7,931 nucleotides of DNA from Verrucomicrobiota bacterium (GTDB lineage: Bacteria; Verrucomicrobiota; Verrucomicrobiia; Limisphaerales; J093), in assembly GCA_003695015.1 (NCBI GenBank), contig RFJD01000060.1:1-7931 (forward strand), given 5' to 3'. Below are positions 1 through 5,863 of this stretch, in pieces; position 1 is the stretch's first letter, and each line of letters begins with the position of its first letter. Made by a program: the position numbers and the translations under genes. A model generated the notes under the pieces. It was not told the origin of the DNA, did no database searches, and was given only the letters and a program-made list of their open reading frames with translations.

Positions 1-531
1 GCCGGGAATGGCGAACATCAGGTCCAACCCGACGTTCTCGAATCCCGCCCGGCGCAGGGTGTCGTAGGCCCGAAAAGCCATCTCCCGGGTGTGCACCCGG
101 CCCAGCCGATCCAACAGATCGGCGTCCAGGGACTGCACGCCCAATGAGACGCGGTTGACGCCGTAATCCAGCAGCAGCCGGGCCTTGTCCAAGCCGAGCG
201 TCGCGGGGTTCGCCTCGACGCTCCATTCCCGGGGACACTCCGGGAAAAGCCGGCGGATCGCAGCCAACACCCGCTCCCACTGGCGGCAGTTCAGGACCGT
301 CGGGGTGCCGCCGCCGAAGAAGATCGTCTCCGGCGCCAGCTCCTCCGCGACCAGTTCCAATTCCCGCAGCAGCGCCCCGACGTAACGGTCCACCAGCTCG
401 CCGCGCGTCGCCTCCGAGTAAAACGCGCAGTAGCTGCACTTGCTGGCGCAGAACGGCACATGGACGTAAAGGTGCCGGACCGGCCGGGCCAGCCAGCCGG
501 GAACGCTCGGGGCATGGGGCCGGTCACTCAT
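1..531 (-). CDS. hemW: Radical SAM heme chaperone HemW (partial, N-terminal 177 residues)
   Basis: HemW is an S-adenosylmethionine radical enzyme relative that binds heme and is thought to deliver it to respiratory enzymes in the cytoplasm; it is often misannotated as oxygen-independent coproporphyrinogen oxidase. Visible here: the iron-sulfur motif C28-x3-C32-x2-C35 within 'HVPFCASKCSYCAFYS', the SAM-binding glycine stretch GGGTPT (73-78), VEANPATL (105-112), NRVSLGVQS (126-134) and LDLMFAIPG just before the window edge. Phe37 stands where true HemN proteins carry a fourth cysteine, which favours HemW over HemN. The family is usually about 380-400 residues, so rather more than half is missing at the left edge. 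The ATG at 531 overlaps the thpR stop in an ATGA, implying translational coupling. A purine-rich GGGGAGG lies only one base before the ATG, so start recognition probably relies on coupling. Confidence 0.93.
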   Translation of the reverse strand, partial: MSDRPHAPSVPGWLARPVRHLYVHVPFCASKCSYCAFYSEATRGELVDRYVGALLRELELVAEELAPETIFFGGGTPTVLNCRQWERVLAAIRRLFPECPREWSVEANPATLGLDKARLLLDYGVNRVSLGVQSLDADLLDRLGRVHTREMAFRAYDTLRRAGFENVGLDLMFAIPG

Positions 532-1157
532 GCCTCCCCACCCGCCTTGCCGCCGGCATTCAGGGGCCACGTCGCCAGCGATTCATACACCGCCCCTCCC
601 GGCCGGAGGTAACTTCGGAGCAGATGCACTTCCGCCACCGGCCAGTTCAACACCTCGTCGAACCGCCAGCGTTTGAACGCCCGCGCCACCAATTCCGTGC
701 TGCCCGGCAACCGCTCACGCACCCGGCCCAAGGTGAGGTGGGGATTGAATTCCTGCCCGCCGCCCAGGACGCGCTTGGCAACGGCGGGTTCGAGGAAAGC
801 CATGCATGCCGCCGCCACGCTCTCCTGCAGCCGGCGGAGGGGTTCCAACCCGCCCTGCAATCCCACCCACAGAACCCGCGGGGCGCGCGGTTGCGGGAAC
901 ACCCCCAAGCCGGTGACCTCCAGTTCGAACGGCTCCCACACACGGGAGGCGCGATCGAGGGCCTGACGCAAGGCGGGCGTCCGCGATGCGGCCACTTCGC
1001 CGAGGAAGACGAGCGTCAGGTGCATCTGTTCCGGACGCGTCCAGACCACCGCCCGTTCCGGCACGTCGGCCCGGAGGCGGGATTGCAACCGCCCCAGCCG
1101 CTGCACCAGTTCGTCGGCCAGCGGCAGGGCCACGAACAAACGCATCGTCTCGTTCAT
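528..1157 (-). CDS. thpR: RNA 2',3'-cyclic phosphodiesterase (2'-5' RNA ligase family)
   Basis: ThpR belongs to the 2H phosphoesterase superfamily. Members hydrolyse 2',3'-cyclic phosphate ends of RNA to 2'-phosphates and can act as 2'-5' RNA ligases in vitro; the role in bacterial cells is poorly defined. The 209-residue length is slightly above the typical 175-190. Both HxTx catalytic motifs are present: H46-L-T-L and H140-L-T-L, the second in 'FNPHLTLGR'. The N-terminus 'RLFVALPL' and the late 'VAEVHLLRSYL' are also typical. The ATG at 1157 was chosen because an AGGA lies 11 bases upstream; an internal ATG at residue 5 would give 'MRLFVALPL' and is an alternative. The gene starts one base after the agmatine deiminase stop and its TGA overlaps the hemW ATG, so it sits inside a coupled operon. 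The last ten residues are a Gly/Ala-rich extension. Confidence 0.93.
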   Translation of the reverse strand: MNETMRLFVALPLADELVQRLGRLQSRLRADVPERAVVWTRPEQMHLTLVFLGEVAASRTPALRQALDRASRVWEPFELEVTGLGVFPQPRAPRVLWVGLQGGLEPLRRLQESVAAACMAFLEPAVAKRVLGGGQEFNPHLTLGRVRERLPGSTELVARAFKRWRFDEVLNWPVAEVHLLRSYLRPGGAVYESLATWPLNAGGKAGGEA

Positions 1158-1158
1158 C

Positions 1159-2235
1159 TCAAACCGGTTCCTGCTGGGTCATGCAGTGAAACGCCCCCAG
1201 CCCCCAGATCAGGTCCCGGGCATCCAGCCCGACCACCGGCCGGTCCCGAACCACCTCCCGCAGGGCCGCCAGGGCGATCCGGTCATTCGGATGTCCATAA
1301 ACTGGAACAATCACCGCCGCGTTGGCGATGTAGAAATTCAGGTACGAGGCCGGCAACCGCACGCCCTCTTGGGCCACCGGCCCCGGCATCGGGATCTCGA
1401 CGATCCGGAACGGCCGCCCCCGCTCATCCCGCCACGCCCGCAGCCGGGCCAGGTTCTCCGCCAAGGGCGCGTGGTTGGGATCGGCCGGATCCGGCTCGAC
1501 CGCCGTCGCCACCACCCCGGGCGCCACGAACCGGGTGATGTCGTCCACGTGCCCGTCGGTGTCGTCCCCCACGATGCCTTCGCCCAGCCAGCAGATCCGT
1601 TCCACCCCCAGCCAGCTCCGCAGGGCCCGCTCGATCGCCTCCCGGCCGAGCCCGCGGTTGCGGTTCGGGTTCAACAGGCAACTCTCCGTGGTCAGCAGCG
1701 TCCCCCGCCCGTCCCCGTCGATCGATCCGCCTTCGAGAATCAAGCCGGGCGACCAGACCGGCAGCCCGCGGAAGGCGGCAATCCGCTGCGGGATGGCGTC
1801 GTCGAGGTCCCAGGGCGGGTACTTGCCGCCCCAGGCGTTGTAACCCCAGTCCAACACCGCCCGTCGCCGGGGCGGGCCGTCATGGACCACGAAAATCGGA
1901 CCGTGGTCGCGGCACCAAGGCTCGTACGCGGGAAACACGTGCGTGTAAACCCGGTCCATGCGCGCGCCTGCCGCCCGCGCGAACCCATGCGCCTCCTCCG
2001 CGGCGGCCTCGTCCCAGCAGTTCAGGTGCACCTCCTCGCCCCGCGCAATCTCGGCCACCAACCGGCCCAGCGTCCGGGCGGCCGGTTCGTAATGTTCGCC
2101 CGGAAAACTGTCGCTCTCCGGCCGCGGCCAGGTGATCCACGTGGCTTGGTGCGGTTCCCATTCCGCCGGCATGCGAAATCCCCGCAATGCCGCCGGCGCT
2201 TCCAGGCACGGACGCGCAGCCGCCTCCTCCTTCAT
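1159..2235 (-). CDS. aguA: Agmatine deiminase family protein
   Basis: Agmatine deiminases (peptidylarginine deiminase/amidinotransferase fold) convert agmatine to N-carbamoylputrescine and ammonia, the second step from arginine to putrescine by the decarboxylase route. The 358-residue length fits the family. Visible blocks, in order: MPAEWEPH (22-29), CRDHGPIFV (108-116), NAWGGKYPPWDLDD (133-146), LEGGSIDGDG (167-176), TTESCLLNPNRN (182-193), DDTDGHVDD (224-232, with His229), and the C-terminal nucleophile block FHCMTQQ with Cys351. The block reads GLGAFHC where many members have a triple glycine, a mild departure. The ATG at 2235 is preceded by AGGGGA ten bases away; about 20 residues precede the conserved start block. 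It lies 22 bases after the aldo/keto reductase and one base before thpR. No N-carbamoylputrescine amidohydrolase gene is in the window, so the exact substrate is not proved by context. Confidence 0.85.
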   Translation of the reverse strand: MKEEAAARPCLEAPAALRGFRMPAEWEPHQATWITWPRPESDSFPGEHYEPAARTLGRLVAEIARGEEVHLNCWDEAAAEEAHGFARAAGARMDRVYTHVFPAYEPWCRDHGPIFVVHDGPPRRRAVLDWGYNAWGGKYPPWDLDDAIPQRIAAFRGLPVWSPGLILEGGSIDGDGRGTLLTTESCLLNPNRNRGLGREAIERALRSWLGVERICWLGEGIVGDDTDGHVDDITRFVAPGVVATAVEPDPADPNHAPLAENLARLRAWRDERGRPFRIVEIPMPGPVAQEGVRLPASYLNFYIANAAVIVPVYGHPNDRIALAALREVVRDRPVVGLDARDLIWGLGAFHCMTQQEPV

Positions 2236-2257
2236 GGCGCCATCGTCCCCTGCCCGC

Positions 2258-3202
2258 TCATGGCAGCCGCGAACCCCGCGACGCCTCCAGCAGCCGGTAC
2301 CATTCCTCGCGGGTCAGCTCGAGGTCCGCCGCCGCAGCCGCCTCGCGGATGCGTTCCGGCCGGCGCGAGCCCACGATCGGTTGCACGCCCGAGGGGTGCC
2401 GCCGCAACCAGGCCAACGCCACCACCGTCGGGGTGGTTTCCCGTTCACGGGCGATGGCTCGGAGCGTTTCCTGGATGCGATGCACCCGGACGTCGGTTTC
2501 ATGATCCTCGTGCAGGTCGCCTCCCCGCAACAACGCGCCGCCGCCCAGCGGACTCCACGCCTGCGGGGTCATCCCGGTCTGCAGGCACTGATCCAGCAGC
2601 CCGTTGTCCAGCGGATCCAACTGCAGCAGGCTGAACTCGATCTGGTGTGCCACCAGCGGCATGGGGCAGGCCGACTGCAGCAAGGCCACCTGCGAAGGCC
2701 GGAAGTTGCTGACCCCAAAGGCCCGCACCTTCCCCGAGTCCTTCAGCTTGGCAAACGCCCGCGCCACCTCCTCCGGGTGGAACAGGTAATCCGGCCGGTG
2801 CAACAGCAGCACGTCGATCGTCTCCACGCCAAGCCGGCGCAGCGAGCCTTCGACGGAGCGCAAGATATGCGCCTCGGAGAAATCATACCGATAGGGCGCG
2901 GTCGGCTCCGGTTCGCCCACGAACCGGATGCCGCACTTGGTGACGATCCGCACCCGGTCGCGCATGCCGGGGATCTCCCGCAGCACCGCCCCAAACGCCG
3001 CTTCCGCCGCGCCCCGGCTGTAGATGTCCGCCAGATCGAACAGCGTGTAGCCTGCTTCGTAGGCGGCCGAAACCGCCCGACGCGCCCCGGCAATCTGCTC
3101 GGCGGTCAGCGCCTCCGGTCCATCGGCGTCCACCAGCCGCCAACACCCGTAACCCAGCCGGCTCACCGGCCAGTCCGTTCGTCCCAGCTTGATCGTTTTC
3201 AT
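2258..3202 (-). CDS. Aldo/keto reductase, YdhF-like
   Basis: This is a cytoplasmic NAD(P)H-dependent oxidoreductase with the (beta/alpha)8 barrel of the aldo/keto reductase superfamily. Its 314 residues resemble E. coli YdhF (about 298 residues), whose physiological substrate is unclear. The catalytic tetrad is intact: Asp56 and Tyr61 in 'FDLADIYS', Lys89 in 'IVTKCG' and His135 in 'LLLHRPD'. Further family blocks are 'GKVRAFGVSNF' (157-167), 'QAWSPLGGG' (214-222) and the cofactor-binding 'PIVGSRRPERIREA' (275-288). The ATG at 3202 was preferred over an in-frame GTG/ATG-type extension to 3238, because a GGTGA lies seven bases upstream and the protein then begins 'MKTIKLGRTD', as is normal for the family. 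It is the first gene of a four-gene leftward operon behind the promoter at 3266-3293. The substrate cannot be told from sequence. Confidence 0.92.
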   Translation of the reverse strand: MKTIKLGRTDWPVSRLGYGCWRLVDADGPEALTAEQIAGARRAVSAAYEAGYTLFDLADIYSRGAAEAAFGAVLREIPGMRDRVRIVTKCGIRFVGEPEPTAPYRYDFSEAHILRSVEGSLRRLGVETIDVLLLHRPDYLFHPEEVARAFAKLKDSGKVRAFGVSNFRPSQVALLQSACPMPLVAHQIEFSLLQLDPLDNGLLDQCLQTGMTPQAWSPLGGGALLRGGDLHEDHETDVRVHRIQETLRAIARERETTPTVVALAWLRRHPSGVQPIVGSRRPERIREAAAAADLELTREEWYRLLEASRGSRLP

Positions 3203-3226
3203 CGTGACTTCACCCGGTCCGGCGCG

Positions 3227-3243
3227 GGGCGGAACCACCGCCC
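3227..3243 (-). repeat. Small hairpin in the 5' leader of the aldo/keto reductase operon
   Basis: GGGCGG and CCGCCC form a six-base-pair stem around a five-base loop, about 25 bases before the ATG at 3202 and within the transcript predicted from the upstream promoter. It could slow ribosome loading or stabilise the message, but it may be a by-product of high G+C content. No T-run follows, so it is not an intrinsic terminator. Confidence 0.35.
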
Positions 3244-3265
3244 TCAGCGTCTTCCGGGCGCGCGT

Positions 3266-3293
3266 ATCATAAACGCCACCCTCCGCGCGACAA
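3266..3293 (-). promoter_or_regulatory. Sigma70-type promoter for the four-gene minus-strand operon
   Basis: On the minus strand, TTGTCG (3293-3288) is followed by a 16-base spacer and TATGAT (3271-3266). The -10 box matches the consensus at five of six positions and the -35 box at four of six. Transcription would begin near 3259, giving a leader of about 57 bases before the aldo/keto reductase ATG. It is one of the few A+T-richer spots in this G+C-rich spacer, which supports the call. Confidence 0.55.
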
Positions 3294-3381
3294 CGGCAAA
3301 GGATCCCGCCGGCCGCCGCCGCGTCCCGACCCCGCGCTGCCGGAGTTCCCCGTCACCGCTGCCGGCGGCCTCACTTCCCGA

Positions 3382-3410
3382 TTGCCAGTCACCGGCGGCC
3401 GCGGCAACAT
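3382..3410 (+). promoter_or_regulatory. Possible promoter for tRNA-Pro
   Basis: TTGCCA (3382-3387) and CAACAT (3405-3410) are separated by 17 bases and would place the start about seven bases before the mature tRNA. The -35 box is good, but the -10 box is poor, so this is a weak prediction based mainly on position. Confidence 0.3.
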
Positions 3411-3423
3411 CGCGGCGTCCGGT

Positions 3424-3500
3424 CGGAGCGTAGCTCAGCCTGGTAGAGCGCCAGCTTTGGGAGCTGGATGTCGCAGGTTCGAATCCTGTCGCTCCGACCA
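3424..3500 (+). tRNA. tRNA-Pro (anticodon UGG), CCA encoded
   Basis: A complete 77-base tRNA that decodes proline codons. The acceptor arm pairs CGGAGCG (3424-3430) with CGCTCCG (3490-3496), including the C1-G72 pair typical of bacterial tRNA-Pro. The D stem is GCTC/GAGC. The anticodon stem CCAGC/GCTGG encloses the loop TTTGGGA, with anticodon TGG at 3458-3460. A five-base variable region (3468-3472) precedes the T arm, GCAGG/CCTGT, with loop TTCGAAT. Discriminator A and an encoded CCA end the gene at 3497-3500. It stands alone in the gap between the divergently oriented aldo/keto reductase operon and the secreted-protein gene. UGG is the broad-reading proline tRNA, normally essential. Confidence 0.98.
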
Positions 3501-3525
3501 TTCGCCTTTACCCTCCCGCCTTCCC

Positions 3526-3543
3526 TCGGCGGCCCTGCGCCGA
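3526..3543 (+). repeat. Small hairpin downstream of tRNA-Pro
   Basis: TCGGCG (3526-3531) and CGCCGA (3538-3543) form a perfect six-base-pair stem with a six-base loop, 25 bases after the tRNA CCA. It could help end or trim the tRNA transcript, but no T-run follows, so an intrinsic terminator is not supported. Confidence 0.3.
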
Positions 3544-3586
3544 ACCGGGAGAGAGATCCCCCGCCCGCCCTGCTTGCGAACTCCCG

Positions 3587-3607
3587 TGGCGCCGGTCACA
3601 GGCGCCA
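3587..3607. repeat. Inverted repeat in the spacer before the secreted-protein gene
   Basis: TGGCGCC (3587-3593) and GGCGCCA (3601-3607) form a seven-base-pair stem with a seven-base loop. It lies about 175 bases before the ATG at 3782. It might be a regulator-binding dyad or an RNA hairpin; there is no T-run. Apart from this, the hairpin at 3526-3543 and an A+T-richer patch near 3655-3693 that may hold the promoter, I see nothing definable between 3501 and 3781. Confidence 0.3.
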
Positions 3608-3781
3608 GCCCCCGGCAGCCAGGGTCTCGGAGGTTCCGCATTGGCCGGGCCGCTATGGAAAATCACAAAAGAAATACGCATATCCTCATTGCCTCCCAAC
3701 CCGGTTTCGGGCTCTATCTCAGGAGACACAGTACCCATCCCATGGACAACCGAACCAAGCCAGTCAACCGTTGAACGCACG

Positions 3782-5737
3782 ATGAAAGCCAAACAGCGAA
3801 CCATGCCTCGCATCCTGGCGCTTGCCTGTCTCGGCGGCGCGTTGGCTCTGCCGCTGACCGCGCAGGAGACCATCACCATCCCGGCCTCCTGGGCTTATCC
3901 GCCGGGTTCCGGGGACGCCTCCCAGCCGGGCTTCTACGGCAAGATCCACCAAGCCCGGCAGGACGCGAACCTCACCTCGACCATCGGCCGGGCCAACACC
4001 CAGTTGGCCGGCGAGTTGATCGACCCGGCCACCGGCGAGCCCTACAAGAACATGGTGGTCACCAAGGACAACCCCTACATCGGCGAGTTCTTCTGGGGGT
4101 ATGCGACCGAACCGGACGGCTCGTTCGTTTGGGAGGGGCCGATCAATTGCAGCAACGTCAATGACGGCATCGGCGATCCGGACAACTACGGCAATTTCGT
4201 CCCGGACGACTACTTCCCGGGCCTGCCGGGCAGCGTCAGTGAAGCCTTCGAAAACATGGAGTACTACAACGTGCTCCAAGTGGCGGTGGAGTTCCTCGGC
4301 TTCCTCGAAATCACCCAGCCCGGGGAGATCATCCTCGGCCTGCATCACGACGACGCCGCCGCGTTGGAAATCTCGCCGAACGACGGTCGCGACATCTTCC
4401 GCATTCCCTTGGTGTACACCGACACCAACGCCGGGCCCGGCAACCGCCAGGCCACCGTCAACTTCGAGGCTCCCGGCCTCTACGCCATCCGCATCGTCAT
4501 GGCCCAGTGGACGGGCGACATCATGCTCGAGTTCTGGAGCGCGCCGGTGGACGATCCCGAGAATCGCACCCTCGTCAACGACACCGGCGGGTTGAAGGTG
4601 TACCGGGCCATCCAAGGCGGATCCCGCCCGTTCGTCGTGAGCGCCAATCCCGGCCCCGGCGCCACCGGCGTCGAGCCCAACAGCGCCATCGAAGTCGTGC
4701 TCCAAGGTTTGGGCGCCGACGAGACCCCGGTGATGAAGGTCGATGGGGTCGAGGTCACCTACAACCGCACCGACGACGGCGACCTGAGCACCCTCACCTA
4801 CCAGCCGGCCCAGCCGTTCCCCTCCGGCAAACAGGTCAACGTCGAGCTCAGCTACGGCGCCGCCAACAGCCAGTGGAGCTTCGTCACCAAGACTGGCCGC
4901 AAGGCCCTCATGATCACCGGCGGCGGGGCCCAAAACGCCGCTGAACGATGGATCGCTGAACGGTTGGCCACCAAGTACGGTTTGGACGTGGTCGTGAAAG
5001 GGGACGACGTGGTGACGACCAACGATGCCGAGGGTTGTGTGCTGATCATCAACTGCTCCAGCGTCAACAGCGGCAAGGTGGCCAACGACGATTTCGAGCT
5101 GCTGCCCATCCCGCTGCTGGACGTCGAAGGCGGCAACACCGACGACTTCAAACTCATGGACGCCCCCTACGGCGGCAAATGGGGCAACGGCCCGACGACC
5201 ACCGACATTGTCATCGTCGACCCCAGCCATCCGCTGGCTGCGGGCCTGCCGGAGGGCCAAGTGGCCTGGGCCACCCGTGCCACCAAGCATCACTGGGGCA
5301 CCGTGCCGGCCAATGGCCAGGCCGTCGGCATTGCCACCGGCACCTATGATCCGCCCCGCGGCCTGCTCTACGCCTTGGAGGAGGGTGCCGAGGTGGACAC
5401 CGGCCAGGTGGACGAACTCGGCAACCCGATCATGTTCGCCCATCCGGCCCGCCGTGTGTTCGCCGGCTTCTTGGGTGACGACGGCGCCGCCTACCTGACC
5501 GACGACGGGGTCAAGCTGTTCGACGCCATCATCACCTGGCTGTTGCCCGAACCGCCTGCCCCGCCGAAGTTCAACCCGCCGACCTTGGCCAACGGCCAGA
5601 TCACCATCAGTTGGACCGGCGATGGCGTGCTGCAGGAAAGCGGCTCGGTCACCGGCCCGTGGTTCGATTCGCCGAACCAGAACAATCCGCAGACGATCCC
5701 CGCGGTCGGCACCAAGTTCTTCCGCCTCCGTCGTTGA
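3782..5737 (+). CDS. Secreted multidomain protein with PA14-like, Ig-like and ThuA/amidotransferase-like regions
   Basis: Predicted 651-residue exported protein of unknown function. A signal peptide is visible: basic MKAKQRTMPR, a hydrophobic core (11-25) and a likely signal peptidase I site LTA|QE after Ala27. Residues about 100-255 look PA14-like: 'GEIILGLHHDDAAALEIS' (181-198), then 'GLYAIRIVMAQWTGDIMLEF' (232-251). Residues 283-370 resemble an SbsA-type Ig-like domain, opening 'VVSANPGPGATGVEPNSAI'. Residues 373-588 begin 'KALMITGGG' and contain 'CVLIINCSSVNSG', 'IVIVDPSHPLAAGL' and 'RRVFAGFLGDD', a pattern like ThuA/class I amidotransferase-like domains of secreted bacterial proteins. 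The C-terminal 55 residues carry 'LQESGSVTGPW' and 'FFRLRR', like verrucomicrobial tail modules. The ATG at 3782 was chosen because the signal peptide starts there, although no Shine-Dalgarno is visible; the frame stays open upstream. Polysaccharide binding or breakdown is a guess from the architecture; no catalytic residues are identified. Confidence 0.85.
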   Translation: MKAKQRTMPRILALACLGGALALPLTAQETITIPASWAYPPGSGDASQPGFYGKIHQARQDANLTSTIGRANTQLAGELIDPATGEPYKNMVVTKDNPYIGEFFWGYATEPDGSFVWEGPINCSNVNDGIGDPDNYGNFVPDDYFPGLPGSVSEAFENMEYYNVLQVAVEFLGFLEITQPGEIILGLHHDDAAALEISPNDGRDIFRIPLVYTDTNAGPGNRQATVNFEAPGLYAIRIVMAQWTGDIMLEFWSAPVDDPENRTLVNDTGGLKVYRAIQGGSRPFVVSANPGPGATGVEPNSAIEVVLQGLGADETPVMKVDGVEVTYNRTDDGDLSTLTYQPAQPFPSGKQVNVELSYGAANSQWSFVTKTGRKALMITGGGAQNAAERWIAERLATKYGLDVVVKGDDVVTTNDAEGCVLIINCSSVNSGKVANDDFELLPIPLLDVEGGNTDDFKLMDAPYGGKWGNGPTTTDIVIVDPSHPLAAGLPEGQVAWATRATKHHWGTVPANGQAVGIATGTYDPPRGLLYALEEGAEVDTGQVDELGNPIMFAHPARRVFAGFLGDDGAAYLTDDGVKLFDAIITWLLPEPPAPPKFNPPTLANGQITISWTGDGVLQESGSVTGPWFDSPNQNNPQTIPAVGTKFFRLRR

Positions 5738-5767
5738 GGAGCGACGGGGACGAGAGAGAGAGAGCCA

Positions 5768-5781
5768 GAGCGAGCTCGCTC
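5768..5781. repeat. Perfect 14-base palindrome next to a GA repeat
   Basis: GAGCGAGCTCGCTC is perfectly self-complementary and follows a GAGAGA run (5752-5764) in the short gap between the secreted-protein stop and the intrinsic terminator. It could form a small upstream stem in the 3' untranslated region or be a protein-binding dyad. Chance is possible in such G+C-rich DNA. Confidence 0.35.
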
Positions 5782-5782
5782 G

Positions 5783-5820
5783 GCCGGTCCCGCCTCGTGC
5801 GGGGCCGGCTTTCCTTTTTT
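5783..5820 (+). terminator. Rho-independent terminator of the secreted-protein gene
   Basis: An 11-base-pair stem, GCCGGTCCCGC (5783-5793) with GCGGGGCCGGC (5799-5809) and one G-T wobble, encloses the loop CTCGT. TTTCCTTTTTT (5810-5820) follows directly. It begins 46 bases after the TGA at 5735-5737. The minus strand has no T-run beyond the stem, so it should act for rightward transcription; the convergent kinase-regulator operon has no equally clear terminator. Confidence 0.9.
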
Positions 5821-5863
5821 CCCAAGGGAAGGCTCCTCCCGGCGCGTCGCCCCCGGGTGGGGC

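Noticed and set aside
624..1538. Plus-strand open frame of 304 residues opposite thpR.
   Set aside because: Low-complexity Pro/Arg/Gly composition and no motif; thpR shows both HxTx motifs.
1186..2634. Long plus-strand open frame of 482 residues opposite the agmatine deiminase and reductase genes.
   Set aside because: Pro/Arg-rich, crosses two well-identified genes on the other strand and shows no motif.
2132..3433. Plus-strand open frame of 433 residues opposite the aldo/keto reductase.
   Set aside because: Antisense to an enzyme with an intact catalytic tetrad, Arg/Pro/Gln-rich, and running into the tRNA gene.
3244..3641. Minus-strand frames across the tRNA encoding 'MVGATGFEPATSSS' and 'ERQDSNLRHPAPKAGALPG'.
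   Set aside because: These are the well-known false proteins produced by translating the antisense strand of tRNA genes; the tRNA-Pro folds perfectly.
3655..3693. A+T-richer patch considered as the promoter of the secreted-protein gene.
   Set aside because: I could not find a -35/-10 pair with acceptable spacing, so no promoter is called, though this remains the likeliest place for one.
3764..5443. A 559-residue open frame on the minus strand, opposite the secreted-protein gene.
   Set aside because: It is rich in Gly, Val, His and Asp without any family motif, and the plus strand has a signal peptide, recognisable domain blocks and a terminator. It is a shadow created by high G+C at third codon positions.
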